Made by a program: the position numbers and the translations under genes
The notes under the pieces: model-generated
Seen by the model: the letters and a program-made list of their open reading frames with translations, nothing else
The model's database searches: none
What the model was told of the DNA's origin: nothing
Assembly (NCBI GenBank): GCA_018240595.1
Contig: JAFEFL010000013.1
Location: forward strand, 1-64,000
Direction of reading: 5' to 3'
Length of the DNA stretch: 64,000 bases
Source of the DNA: Pseudomonadota bacterium
GTDB taxonomy: Bacteria; Pseudomonadota; Alphaproteobacteria; Rhizobiales; Xanthobacteraceae
Shown here: in pieces, positions 27,397 through 36,660 of the stretch
How positions within the stretch are numbered: position 1 is the stretch's first letter
Layout of the letters: each line of letters starts with the position of its first letter

Positions 27397-28323
27397 TCAG
27401 CCCAGCGTGACGCGGACGATCTCCGGCGGCACGCCGAGGCGCAGCGGCACCATGCTGGTGCCGAGGCCGCCGGACACGATCATGTGCCGGCCGCGCTCGA
27501 CGATGTGGCCGTAGGCAAAGCGCGCGCCGTATTGCGATGGCGCCCAGACCGGCGGCACCAGCGGGAAGCGGATCTGGCCGCCATGCGTATGGCCGGCGAG
27601 CGTCAGCGAAACCCGGTCCGGCACCTGGGGGAAGATGTCGGGTTCATGGACCAGCAGGATCACCGGATCATCGGTGTCGATCTTGCGCAATGTGCCCGGC
27701 AGATCGTCGACACCCCGGAACCTGCCGTGGCCGATCCGGTAGGCGATCTGATCGCCGAGACCCGCCAGCCAGAACCGACCGCCCGGCTCGCCGAGACGCA
27801 CGGCGTCGTTCTCCATCGCCGGGATGCGCACGTTTTTCAGGGCCGCCCGCGTCGGCCCAATGCCGTGCCACCAGTCGTGATTGCCGAGGATCGAATGGAC
27901 GCCGAGCGGCGCCTTCAGCCGCGACAGTTCGTAGGACCACTCGTCCGGCGGCACCACCTCGGTGACGAAGCGGTGGGTGGCGAAATAGTCGCCGAGCAGC
28001 ACGATGAGATCGCTGGACAAGGTATTGGCGGCATCGACCACCTGGCGCACGCGCGCGACACCCATATTCGGGCCGCCGGCGTGGATGTCGGCGATCACCG
28101 TGATGGTCAGCCGCTGGCCGGCGCGCCAGCCGGGCGGCCGCAAGGTGTAGTCTGTAATGATCAGATCGTTGGCGGCTTCCATGGCGGCGTAGGCCGTGGT
28201 GCCGGGCACGATAATGGCGCCGGCGCCGGCCAGGCCAATGCCCGCCTTGAGCACACCGCGCCGCGTGATTCCCCCGGACTGGGGCAATGGCGGCACGAAG
28301 GGGCTCGGCGCATCGATCGACAT
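27397..28323 (-). CDS. Tat-exported metallophosphoesterase (YkuE-like)
   Basis: A 308-residue protein with a twin-arginine signal (TRRGVLKAG, about 20-28, plus hydrophobic stretch) and a calcineurin-like phosphoesterase fold: DIHAGGP, GDYFATH, GNHDWW, VHEPD and GHTHGGQ supply the two-metal site. YkuE-type enzymes act on lipid or nucleotide-sugar phosphates in the cell envelope. The substrate is unknown. The extensin-like gene lies 10 bp upstream on the same strand. Confidence 0.92.
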   Translation of the reverse strand: MSIDAPSPFVPPLPQSGGITRRGVLKAGIGLAGAGAIIVPGTTAYAAMEAANDLIITDYTLRPPGWRAGQRLTITVIADIHAGGPNMGVARVRQVVDAANTLSSDLIVLLGDYFATHRFVTEVVPPDEWSYELSRLKAPLGVHSILGNHDWWHGIGPTRAALKNVRIPAMENDAVRLGEPGGRFWLAGLGDQIAYRIGHGRFRGVDDLPGTLRKIDTDDPVILLVHEPDIFPQVPDRVSLTLAGHTHGGQIRFPLVPPVWAPSQYGARFAYGHIVERGRHMIVSGGLGTSMVPLRLGVPPEIVRVTLG

Positions 28324-28332
28324 GCGCCCGGC

Positions 28333-29409
28333 CTAGCGCAAAAGGTTGAAAGGAAAGTGCACGCGAGGGTGCGTTTTTCGGTGTTTCGCCGGCGGCCGCG
28401 GCCGCGGCAAGGGTACGTCGACCAGAGCGATCTCGACCCGCGGCGACTTGGCCGGCTTGGTATCGGCCGGCTTGGTATCGGCCGGCTGATCGTGAGCCGC
28501 CTCGTCGGCCGCGTCACCGTCATTGTGGGCGTCGTCCGGCTTGGCCGCAGCCTTGGTGTCATCTGGCTTGGCCTCGTCTGGCTTGGCCTCGTTTGGCTTG
28601 GCGCTGTCCGCTTTTGCGACCTCGGCCGGCTTCGGCGGTGGCGGCGGCTCCAGCACGTTCCAATGGCAAATCCGGTAGCCGTTGTGGCGCTCGGCGAGAT
28701 CCACGTGAATATGCTCTTCGTGATAGCCGTCCGACCCCGGCCCGAGCACCGTGGTGAAGCGCGCGCAGGCCGTGTCGTGCAGGTCGTTGCGAATGTCCTT
28801 GGCGAAGGTCTTGTCGGTCAGCATCGCGACCTTCTTGTCGGTGAAGGTGAGACTGCGGACGTCGACCGCGTTGCCCTTGCCATGCTCGCTGACCTTGGCG
28901 CCGCGCACACGGTTGCGGCCGCGGCAACTGTAGTCGTCGTAGGTGTCGACACTGGCGAGCGTCAGTCCGCTTTTGGCGACGCGCGTCGTGACATCGTCGC
29001 GCACCCACAGGGCGAACTGCTCGGCCATTTCACAGCGCAGCAGCGGCGCCGGCTTGATCTCGACGCGCTGGCCTTTGTCGATCGTGACCGCCTCGAGTTC
29101 GACCATGTCGCCGCCGCCGCAAATCCCCGGGCCGATCAGCCGCGGCATGGCGCTGAGCACAGCGAATTTTTCCAGACGGGTCCGGCACGGCGACGGCGCT
29201 GAGGTTACAGCCGCGGAATTGAACTCGGCGCCGGCGGCTTCGCGGAACGACAAAGGCTCGCGCCAAGGTGCCGGGACGGCGGGCTTTGCCGGCCGCGGCC
29301 GCGGCAAGGGCACGTCATCCGCGCGGACGGGGCCCGCCACGAGCGCCGCGCCCACGACCAACGCCATCGCGATGCAAAATCTTACCGCCACCGACATACC
29401 GGCGTTCAT
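28333..29409 (-). CDS. Extensin-like secreted protein
   Basis: A 358-residue protein with an N-terminal signal peptide (about 1-30), a PLPRPRP segment, an extensin-like C-terminal (Pfam extensin-like_C) core (about 60-240) with ICGGGDMVELEAV, RCEMAEQFALWV, RVRGAKVSEHGKGNAVDV and HEEHIHVDL, and a long low-complexity Lys/Pro/Asp/Ala tail rich in repeated AKPDEAKPDD and ADTKPADTK units, ending again in VPLPRPRP. The HGKGNAVD and EEHIHVD motifs resemble the metal-binding D-Ala-D-Ala peptidase/VanY-like fold, so wall binding or hydrolysis is plausible. The start is ATG 29409 (alternative ATG 29397). Confidence 0.82.
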   Translation of the reverse strand: MNAGMSVAVRFCIAMALVVGAALVAGPVRADDVPLPRPRPAKPAVPAPWREPLSFREAAGAEFNSAAVTSAPSPCRTRLEKFAVLSAMPRLIGPGICGGGDMVELEAVTIDKGQRVEIKPAPLLRCEMAEQFALWVRDDVTTRVAKSGLTLASVDTYDDYSCRGRNRVRGAKVSEHGKGNAVDVRSLTFTDKKVAMLTDKTFAKDIRNDLHDTACARFTTVLGPGSDGYHEEHIHVDLAERHNGYRICHWNVLEPPPPPKPAEVAKADSAKPNEAKPDEAKPDDTKAAAKPDDAHNDGDAADEAAHDQPADTKPADTKPAKSPRVEIALVDVPLPRPRPPAKHRKTHPRVHFPFNLLR

Positions 29410-29585
29410 GTGCCACGAATCCGGCCTTTGTGCGAGGCACAAAATCTTATCCGGCCAAAACGTCCCGTTTGCACAAAGCCGGTCACCCGCTAACCTCAGC
29501 AATGGCTGGCGAGGGGCCAGCCCAAAAGCCAAGACGCTGCCGGCGACGGGAAAACCCGCGCCCAAAAAACCGGAGAGGGAATGCC

Positions 29586-31226
29586 ATGCTCGGGCTGATG
29601 CAGGACTGGCCGATGTTGCTCCACCGCATCATCGACCACGCGGCGAAGTTTCACGGCGGACGCAAGGTCGTCACGCGCTCGATCGAGGGGCCGATCGTCG
29701 AAACCACATATGCCGAGATCCGCGCGCGCTCGCTCAAGGTGGCGCAGCGGCTGGAGAAGGACGGCATCAAGCTTGGCGACCGCGTCGCGACGCTCGCCTG
29801 GAACACCTGGCGGCATCTCGAATGCTGGTACGGCATCCTCGGCGTCGGCGCCATCTACCACACCGTCAATCCGCGCTTGTTTCCCGATCAGATCGCCTGG
29901 ATCATCAATCACGCCGGCGACCGCGTGATGTTCCTCGACATCACTTTCGTGCCGCTGATGGAGAAGATCCAGGACAAGGTGCCGTCGATCGAGAAATTCA
30001 TCGTGCTCACCGACAAGGCGCACATGCCGCAGACGACCTTGCGCGGCGCCGTGCCTTACGAGGAATGGATCGGGCAAGTCGATGGCGATTTCCAGTGGCG
30101 GCAGTTCGACGAGAACACCGCGGCCGGCATGTGCTACACTTCCGGCACCACGGGCGATCCCAAGGGCGTCGTCTATTCGCACCGGTCCAATACGCTGCAT
30201 GCGTTCATTGCCGCCCTGCCCGATTCCAAGAACCTCGCCTCGGCCGATGTCTGCATGCCGGTCGTGCCGTTCTTCCACGCCAATGGCTGGTCGCTCGCCT
30301 TCACGACGCCGATGGTCGGCGCCGAGCTGATCCTGCCTGGTGCCAAGATGGACGGCGCCTCGATCTACGAACTGCTGACGAAATACAAGGTGACGTTCAC
30401 CGCGGCGGTGCCGACGATCTGGCTGATGCTGCTGCAGGATCTGGAAAAGACCGGCGGCAAGCTGCCGGATCTGAAACGCGTCGTCATCGGCGGCTCGGCC
30501 TGCCCGCGTGCCATGACCAAGACGTTCCAGGAAAACTACGGCGTCGAGGTCATCCACGCCTGGGGCATGACCGAGATGAGCCCGCTCGGCTCGCTCTGCA
30601 CCATGAAGCCGGAATACGCCAAGCTGACCGGCGAGGCGCGGCTCGACGTGCAGATGAAGCAGGGCCACCCGCCGTTCGGCGTCGACATGAAGATCTGCGA
30701 CGACAGCGGCAAGGACCTGCCGTGGGACGGCAAGACCTTCGGCCGCCTCAAGGTGCGCGGGCCCGCGGTGGCGAAAGCCTATTACAAGGTCGAGAACGAT
30801 CCGGTTTTCGAGAAGGACGGCTGGTTCGACACCGGTGACGTCGCCACCATGGATCAGTACGGCTACATGCAGATCGTCGACCGCAACAAGGACGTCATCA
30901 AGTCAGGCGGCGAATGGATCTCGACCATCGACCTGGAAAACCTCGCCGTTGGCCATCCCAAGGTGGCCGAAGCCGCCGCCATCGGCGTCATGCATCCGAA
31001 GTGGGACGAGCGCCCTCTCCTCGTCATCGTGCTCAAGAAAGGCGAGACGGCGACCAAGGAGGAGATCCTCGGCTTCATGCAGGGCAAGATCGCCAAATGG
31101 TGGATGCCGGACGACGTCGCCTTCGTCGATGAAATCCCGCACACCGCCACCGGCAAGATCCAGAAGATGACGCTGCGCAAGCAGTTCCACGACTACCGGC
31201 TGCCGACGGTGGAAGCAGCGGAGTGA
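29586..31226 (+). CDS. Acyl-CoA ligase, DmdB-like (ANL superfamily)
   Basis: A 546-residue adenylate-forming CoA ligase. The P-loop [18 protein letters not shown], the WGMTEMSP motif, [20 protein letters not shown] hinge and C-terminal [11 protein letters not shown] with catalytic Lys are intact. The N-terminal [20 protein letters not shown] and overall length match the DmdB/medium-chain acyl-CoA ligase group. It activates a fatty acid or related carboxylate to CoA ester. The start at 29586 is divergent from the extensin-like gene; substrate unknown. Confidence 0.92.
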   Translation: MLGLMQDWPMLLHRIIDHAAKFHGGRKVVTRSIEGPIVETTYAEIRARSLKVAQRLEKDGIKLGDRVATLAWNTWRHLECWYGILGVGAIYHTVNPRLFPDQIAWIINHAGDRVMFLDITFVPLMEKIQDKVPSIEKFIVLTDKAHMPQTTLRGAVPYEEWIGQVDGDFQWRQFDENTAAGMCYTSGTTGDPKGVVYSHRSNTLHAFIAALPDSKNLASADVCMPVVPFFHANGWSLAFTTPMVGAELILPGAKMDGASIYELLTKYKVTFTAAVPTIWLMLLQDLEKTGGKLPDLKRVVIGGSACPRAMTKTFQENYGVEVIHAWGMTEMSPLGSLCTMKPEYAKLTGEARLDVQMKQGHPPFGVDMKICDDSGKDLPWDGKTFGRLKVRGPAVAKAYYKVENDPVFEKDGWFDTGDVATMDQYGYMQIVDRNKDVIKSGGEWISTIDLENLAVGHPKVAEAAAIGVMHPKWDERPLLVIVLKKGETATKEEILGFMQGKIAKWWMPDDVAFVDEIPHTATGKIQKMTLRKQFHDYRLPTVEAAE

Positions 31227-31230
31227 GGAC

Positions 31231-31644
31231 TTAGAGCTTCGCCAGCGTCGCCTCGTCCGGCCTGCCATCGAAATACCGATCGAGCGCGTCCTGGAACGCG
31301 CTCGGTCCCGGCTGTGCGGCTGCGAACAAGGTCATCGACGAGCGGAACTTCACATCGTCGGGCGCGCCGAATATTTGAGGCACCGAGCGGCCCGATTGCC
31401 CGACCAGCCGCGTGCATTCGATGAGCCGAGGGCCCAGCACCGGGTGCGCGAGATACGCGCGCGCCTCGTCGAGATCGGCGATGGCGTAGTGCTGCGCCAT
31501 GGCGCTGACGCCGAGTCCCGCGATCTGCGGAAAGACGAACCACATCCAGTGGCTCTGCTTACGGCCCTGCTGCAACTCGCCGAAGACACGCTCGATGACG
31601 GGATCCTGCGCCGCGACGAAGCGATCGAGATCATGGGCCGGCAT
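31231..31644 (-). CDS. DUF1810 family protein
   Basis: A 137-residue protein with the DUF1810 signatures HDLDRFVAAQDPVIERVFGELQQGRKQSHWMWFVFPQIAGLG and FGAPDDVKFRSSMTLF. Members are small cytosolic proteins of unknown function. The ATG at 31644 lies 16 bp after the stop codon of the L,D-transpeptidase gene, so the two genes are probably co-transcribed. It is convergent with the acyl-CoA ligase (4 bp apart). Confidence 0.9.
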   Translation of the reverse strand: MPAHDLDRFVAAQDPVIERVFGELQQGRKQSHWMWFVFPQIAGLGVSAMAQHYAIADLDEARAYLAHPVLGPRLIECTRLVGQSGRSVPQIFGAPDDVKFRSSMTLFAAAQPGPSAFQDALDRYFDGRPDEATLAKL

Positions 31645-31660
31645 GGCGGCCCCGGCCCGC

Positions 31661-32629
31661 TTACGCGCCGCCGGGCTGCTCGCTCGCGACCAGCGCCGGC
31701 GACGGCTCGTCGACGCTGCGCACGACGACGATCTGGTGGAACTTGCCGGCTTCGAAAGCCTGCAGGAATTTGTCGTAGTCGCGGACCGAGATACAGCCGT
31801 TCGACGCGCCGGCTTCGCCAAGCAGGTAGGAATGCGCCAGGATGCCGTCGCGGCCATACATGTTGCCGCTGCCAACCGGCTTCATGCGCAGCGCGCGCAC
31901 GCCATGGAACGGCTTCTCGCGGAACGACACGGCATAGACGTTCGGTGGCGTCACACCAAGGTCCTTGCGCGCGACAGAGCTCGGATCGTCCATCCACTGG
32001 CCGAAGCCGGAATGCGCCTCGAGCTTCTCGCCGTCCGGCAGATAAACGGCGCGCCGCGTGATGTCGTACAGCACGGTGTTCGGATTGGCGGCGAGAAACG
32101 CCTTGGCGGCGCGGTCGGGATCGCCGAACAGTTTGTCGAGAATGCCCGGCTGTTCGGGCTGCGGCGGCAGCGAAGCCACCTGCGGTTCGATCGCGAGCGG
32201 CGCGGAGCGAACGACCGCGGCGCGGTCGATGCCATCGGGCCGCGGCAGCGGCAACGGAGCGGTGGCAATCTCGGTATCCGGTACGCGGACAGCGCCGGCC
32301 GGTACGAAGGTGGTCGCCAGCGCCATCGACAAAGCGAACTTCGGCATCAGGATGCCGTGGTTGCCCAGTTGCGCATATTCCCAACTCCAGGCCTGGGCGA
32401 CATCGAAGCCGGCGCTCGCCTGCGCTGCGGGAGCATTCGACGTTCGCAAGGTCGGGGCGAAGGACGACCGGCCATGGGGAAGCGACAGCGAGATCGACGC
32501 CACCGCGACCGCGCTGACGCCGGCAAGGCTGACGCAAATCCCGGCGACGGTCGCCGCTATCCGCGCGACCGCGGGCAGGCGCGCGGAAGCGGCGAGGAAC
32601 ACTGCCCGCTTTGCCTCCAGCCTCCGCAT
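31661..32629 (-). CDS. Tlde1-type L,D-transpeptidase (DUF2778)
   Basis: A 322-residue protein with an N-terminal membrane anchor or signal (about 14-48) and a proline-rich linker (about 115-160). The C-terminal Tlde1/DUF2778 domain (about 165-310) has TPPNVYAVSFREKPFHGVRALRM, the histidine in GILAHSYLL and the active-site motif SNGCISVRD. Tlde1 enzymes cut or exchange the peptide stem of peptidoglycan and some are type VI secretion effectors, but here no secretion or immunity gene is adjacent, and the membrane anchor suggests a housekeeping envelope role. The start is ATG 32629 after AGAGG. Confidence 0.85.
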   Translation of the reverse strand: MRRLEAKRAVFLAASARLPAVARIAATVAGICVSLAGVSAVAVASISLSLPHGRSSFAPTLRTSNAPAAQASAGFDVAQAWSWEYAQLGNHGILMPKFALSMALATTFVPAGAVRVPDTEIATAPLPLPRPDGIDRAAVVRSAPLAIEPQVASLPPQPEQPGILDKLFGDPDRAAKAFLAANPNTVLYDITRRAVYLPDGEKLEAHSGFGQWMDDPSSVARKDLGVTPPNVYAVSFREKPFHGVRALRMKPVGSGNMYGRDGILAHSYLLGEAGASNGCISVRDYDKFLQAFEAGKFHQIVVVRSVDEPSPALVASEQPGGA

Positions 32630-32746
32630 CGGACCTCTGTCTGCCTGCAAACCTGCCTCGGACCCGGCAATTCTAACCCGCCAAGGGCGTCTTGGGAATT
32701 CCGCCCTTGGATCATATGGTAAACCGTGCCGAAAATGTGGTCACCC

Positions 32747-34063
32747 CTACGCGTCCGCCCGGAGGGGCCCGAGGGAACCGAGGGAACCGGTGCTGCCGAC
32801 CATGCGCCCGATATGGCGGGCGCTGTCGCCGATCCGGTGGTTGAAGCCGTCGACCTCCTTCAGACCGTCGGCAATGGTGGCCTGGAAGGTCTGCAGGTCG
32901 TCCATCAGTCCGTCGAGGCCGTCGTCGGCCCGCGACAGCCGCGCGCTTTCCATCTTGCCCATGACGCGCGTCACCTCGAGACCCGAGGCGAGATGCTTCA
33001 TGCCGGCGCAGTCGTCGGCAAAGCGTTCGACGCGGTCGGCGATACCTTGCAGGCCCTTGACGGCGAGATCACGATAAGCCGCCTGCTGGCGCTCCAGAAG
33101 TCCCATCTCCTCCTGAGCGCGGCCCTGCGCGCCCGAGGCTTCCTTGCGGAAGAAATCCGCGACCTCGCGCTGCAGCCGCGCGACGCCGATCTGGAACGTG
33201 CCTTTGTCGATCGTGCGGAGAACTTCCTTGGCCGAGGCATAGAACCGGTCGAGGCTGTCCTTGATCTCGAGTGAGATGACATTGTAGTTGCTGGAGATCG
33301 CGGCGAGCGGCGCGCCGGCCTGCCCGAGCTGCGCCGCGCGAATCTTCAGATTGAGCGGCACCAGCGCATTGCCGCGGTACATCGCGTAGATGTCATCGAC
33401 TCTTTCGATCATCGACGACGCCGCCGCGGTCAGGTCGTCGAAACGCGCATCGACCGGATCGGCCGCGGTCCGCAATTGAGCATCGCGCGCCGCCATCTCC
33501 TTCCTCAGCGTCGCCGCCATGAAGGCGTCGTAGCTTTCAAAGCCAAGCCGGTTCAACCTTTCGAGAAGAATCTCGGCGGCGTCCCGCGCGCGAAGATCCT
33601 GCTGCCGCTCCAGCGCGAGAAGCGCTTCATATTCGGTCTCGACCGTCGGCAAGAGCGCGCTGGGCTTGAGGCGCACCGAAAGATAGCCGCCATCGACCGG
33701 CGTCACGATCGCGTAGACCCAGTAATAGCGGCCGTCCTTCGCGCGGTTCTTCACATAGGCGCCGATCGGCTCGCCGCGTTTGAGATAATTCCATAACGTC
33801 CAGAACACGCCGCGCGGCATGTCGGGATGGCGGATGATATTGTGCGGCTTGCCGATCAGTTCGTTCCAGTCGTAACCGCTCACGCGTTGAAATACGGAAT
33901 TACCGGATGCGATGATGCCGCTCGCATTGGTGCGCGAGAAGAACAGTTCGTCGAACCCGAATGCCGCCTCTTTGTCGGCATCGACGCGAGCCGCCTTGTC
34001 CGGCGCAGAGCGTTCCGGTGACGGATCGCCCGTCACGCATTCCGATTGCAGAACCTCCCGCAT
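32747..34063 (-). CDS. PAS domain sensor, chemotaxis-like, without recognised output domain
   Basis: A 438-residue soluble protein with an N-terminal PAS domain (about 30-145) of the Aer type: FQRVSGYDWNELIGKPHNIIRHPDMP, followed by GAYVKNRAKDGRYYWVYA. The rest (about 150-430) is helical and coiled-coil-prone (e.g. ALLALERQQDLRARDAAEILLERL). There is no membrane segment, no HAMP domain and no recognisable MCP signalling hairpin. It may sense redox through FAD like Aer, but the output is unclear. ATG at 34063 follows GAGGTG; upstream ATG at 34099 is not supported. Confidence 0.85.
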   Translation of the reverse strand: MREVLQSECVTGDPSPERSAPDKAARVDADKEAAFGFDELFFSRTNASGIIASGNSVFQRVSGYDWNELIGKPHNIIRHPDMPRGVFWTLWNYLKRGEPIGAYVKNRAKDGRYYWVYAIVTPVDGGYLSVRLKPSALLPTVETEYEALLALERQQDLRARDAAEILLERLNRLGFESYDAFMAATLRKEMAARDAQLRTAADPVDARFDDLTAAASSMIERVDDIYAMYRGNALVPLNLKIRAAQLGQAGAPLAAISSNYNVISLEIKDSLDRFYASAKEVLRTIDKGTFQIGVARLQREVADFFRKEASGAQGRAQEEMGLLERQQAAYRDLAVKGLQGIADRVERFADDCAGMKHLASGLEVTRVMGKMESARLSRADDGLDGLMDDLQTFQATIADGLKEVDGFNHRIGDSARHIGRMVGSTGSLGSLGPLRADA

Positions 34064-34316
34064 GTGAACACACCTCGAAGCGCGATAACTTGGCGACAAT
34101 TACAAACCAGTTTTGAAATTTTTTTTAATCATCGAGATTGCGCAATGTTGATTCCGATTAACCGAAACGGACTTGGTTGCGTCCGCATCTGAAAATCGCG
34201 ACGGCGCTCGTGGAAGCCGAACGGAATACCTGAAAATTTCATGCGGTGTGATACACGTCATCACGCACGCAGCTTCCGGTTTCACCGCGCGCCGACCGCG
34301 GCAAGGAGAGCGACAA

Positions 34317-34646
34317 TTGGCCACAGCTTCCCACCTGCGCCGTCTGGCGCTGGCGCTCGACGGCACGAGCGAAGCGCCGCACTTCGATCGCACCGCCTAC
34401 AAGGCCGCGCGCATCTACGTAACGCTCGCGCCCGACAGGAAGTCGGCGAACTTCAAGTTCACGCCCGACGAGCAGGCGCTGAAGTGCACGGTCGCCGCCG
34501 ACGCCTTCACTCCCGTGCCGAACGCGTGGGGCAAGCAGGGCTGGACCACCGCCACGCTGTCGCGGCTCACGGCCGCCGAACTGAAGGCCGCGCTGGAGAT
34601 GGCCCACGCGCACGCCCTGCCGAAGGCAAAGACCCGCAGGCGCTGA
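34317..34646 (+). CDS. MmcQ/YjbR family protein
   Basis: A 109-residue MmcQ/YjbR-like protein. It has the family pattern LALALDGTSEAPHFDRTAYKAARIYVTL and APDRKSANFKFTPDEQ and ends PKAKTRRR. The fold resembles DNA-binding CyaY-like domains, but no ligand is defined. The start is TTG at 34317, six nt after AAGGAGAG; an ATG at 34173 in frame would give an unrelated N-terminus. Confidence 0.88.
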   Translation: MATASHLRRLALALDGTSEAPHFDRTAYKAARIYVTLAPDRKSANFKFTPDEQALKCTVAADAFTPVPNAWGKQGWTTATLSRLTAAELKAALEMAHAHALPKAKTRRR

Positions 34647-34793
34647 AGAGCGCCCTTCCCGTGCCGTGAAGCCTCGCCGCCGCATGGCGGCTCCGCGCGG
34701 AACCCGGAACTCAGCGGCTTGTTATCCGGCTACATTCCGTCACAGGCGCGGCGCACGGCGGGCGACGCGCGCGCCCGACCAGGATTAGACATT

Positions 34794-36119
34794 ATGAGCT
34801 CTACCACGCTCGCCGGGGCACCCGCCGCCGGCGCTGTTCCGTCGCAGGAGCAGATCACCAAGGTCGCCGTCGCCTCCATTGTCGGCTCGGTCATCGAACA
34901 GTTCGACTTCCTGGTTACCGGCGTGATCGCCGCGACCGTTTGGGGCGAGTTGTTCTTCAAGCTGCCGGGCCTTGCGGCGGTAGCAGCCGCCATCAGCGTG
35001 TACGGCATCGGCATCATCATCCGCCCGGTCGGGGCCTATATCTTTGGGCACATCGCCGACCGCCGCGGCCGCAAGGATGCCCTGGTCTGGGCCCTGGTGC
35101 TGATGGGCATCTCGACGCTGCTGATCGGCCTGACGCCGGGCTATGAACGCATCGGAGTTGCGGCGCCGATGCTGCTCATCGTGTTCCGTCTGGCGCAGGG
35201 CATTTCCTTCGGCGCCGAATTCGGCACCGCCGCGACTTGGGTGGTCGAACAGGCGGCGAATTCCAAGTACCGCGCCTTCTGGGGCGCGTGGGTCGGGTTC
35301 GCCATTCCGATCGGCCTGCTGCTCGGCTTCGGCTCGGTCATTATCGTCAAGTCGCTGATGACGCCGGACCAGTTCAACGCCTGGGGCTGGCGCGTCCTGT
35401 TCTTCGTCGGCTTCGTCGTCGCAATCGTCGGCCTGATCATCCGCACGCGCACGATCGACTCCTATCTGTTCGAGCAGCACCGCGACAAAGGCGGTGTGCT
35501 CGAGCATCCGGCGCGCGACGTCTGGCGCGAAATGCCGGGAACGATCCTGCGCACCTCGCTGGTCAACGCCATGTTCGGCGGCGCCTTCTTCCTCTATTTC
35601 GTGTTCGGCACCAGCTATATGAAAGCCGCGGGCTTCACCGGCTCGACGCCGGAGATCATCGGCCTGATCGCCGCCGCCTTCATGCTGGTGTTTATGATCA
35701 TCGGCGCGCTGCTCGCCGACGCCATCAACCGGCGCACCGTGCTGCTGATCGCGGCCGGCGTGTTCTTCGTCTTTGCCATTCCGTATTTCTATCTGGTCAA
35801 CACCGGCAGCTTCCTGCTCGCGACCGTCGCCGAAGTGATCGGCTTCGGTTTCGTCTTCGGTTTCGGCTATGGCGCCATCCCGACCTTCTATACGGAGAAT
35901 TTCCCGACGCGGTATCGCGCCTCCGGCGCCAGCGCCGGCTATCAAGTGTCGCAGGCTTATGGCGGCGGTCTGATCCCGATCATCGCCGGCGCCCTGCTCA
36001 GCAAGTTCGGCATACACCAGGCGTATTTCTATATCGGCGGCCTGGTAATGCTCTACGCGCTCGCGGCGATCGTCGCGATCATCATGACGCCCGAGACAAA
36101 AGGCGCGCGCCTCGACTGA
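34794..36119 (+). CDS. MFS transporter, metabolite:H+ symporter (MHS) family
   Basis: A 441-residue inner-membrane transporter with about 12 helices. The MHS loop RPVGAYIFGHIADRRGRKDALV after helix 2 and GISFGAEFGTAATWVVEQA in helix 5 are clear. MHS members import carboxylates, betaines or shikimate-like compounds with H+. A sequence GGAAC-17 bp-GTT lies at 34699-34723 and is discussed as a possible general-stress promoter. Substrate unknown. Confidence 0.92.
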   Translation: MSSTTLAGAPAAGAVPSQEQITKVAVASIVGSVIEQFDFLVTGVIAATVWGELFFKLPGLAAVAAAISVYGIGIIIRPVGAYIFGHIADRRGRKDALVWALVLMGISTLLIGLTPGYERIGVAAPMLLIVFRLAQGISFGAEFGTAATWVVEQAANSKYRAFWGAWVGFAIPIGLLLGFGSVIIVKSLMTPDQFNAWGWRVLFFVGFVVAIVGLIIRTRTIDSYLFEQHRDKGGVLEHPARDVWREMPGTILRTSLVNAMFGGAFFLYFVFGTSYMKAAGFTGSTPEIIGLIAAAFMLVFMIIGALLADAINRRTVLLIAAGVFFVFAIPYFYLVNTGSFLLATVAEVIGFGFVFGFGYGAIPTFYTENFPTRYRASGASAGYQVSQAYGGGLIPIIAGALLSKFGIHQAYFYIGGLVMLYALAAIVAIIMTPETKGARLD

Positions 36120-36660
36120 GTGGGGAACGCGGCGGCACCGCCGACGTTGGAGAAAAGAGGCTCGCGCCGGCTGACAACCGGCCGTAACGGGGATGTTGGA
36201 CGCAGGTGATTTTGCCGGTTTCTGCCTGCGGCAGCAACGCATCGGTACGCGTCGCCATCTAACCCGTTGCCGGCGCGAGCCCGCCTCGGCAGAATTTTCG
36301 CCGATGAAGATTTGCTTCCACACAAGAGATTCCCTTTCACACATTTTGGCATCAATAAGCCGGCGGCGCCGATAGCACGCATTCCGGCTTTGCACATTCA
36401 CGCCGCATTTCCGCCCGCCCTGTGAAGTGCAGTGTTCCCGCCGGCCGCATCACAGTTTTGAGTCAAAATGTAACCGGACGTGACGGCACTTAATGTTCCG
36501 CCGCCGCGTTGTTTCGGCACCTACCTTGGGCGCGCGCCCAAAAGATTTCGCGAAAAGTGACAACGAGTAACGACACGCCGGCCATTCGGGCGGAGTGAAA
36601 ACACCATTCGTGCGCGTCGTGCATGGATGGCAACGACAACTCAACAACGAGAGGGCTCCG
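36120..36660. other. 541-bp intergenic region
   Basis: No gene was found. The stretch contains AT-rich blocks and a 16-bp perfect palindrome (TTGGGCGCGCGCCCAA, 36526-36541) about 120 bp upstream of the zinc-ribbon gene. A few short frames exist but have no ribosome site or coding character. Confidence 0.6.

Noticed and set aside
28440..28620. Tandem repeats (GGCTTGGTATCGGCC-like, GGCTTGGCCTCGTCT-like) resembling a short CRISPR or VNTR
   Set aside because: They are codon-level repeats of the Lys/Pro/Asp tail in the extensin-like gene; no spacers, repeats too short and in frame.
27001..29202. Very long open frame (733 codons) on the plus strand across the phosphoesterase and extensin-like genes
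   Set aside because: It lies antisense to two genes with clear motifs and reads as Arg/Ala/Gly-rich without any domain; long antisense frames are common in GC-rich DNA.
36193..36375. Short plus-strand frame in the 36.1-36.7 kb gap
   Set aside because: No ribosome site, no coding composition, no recognised homology.
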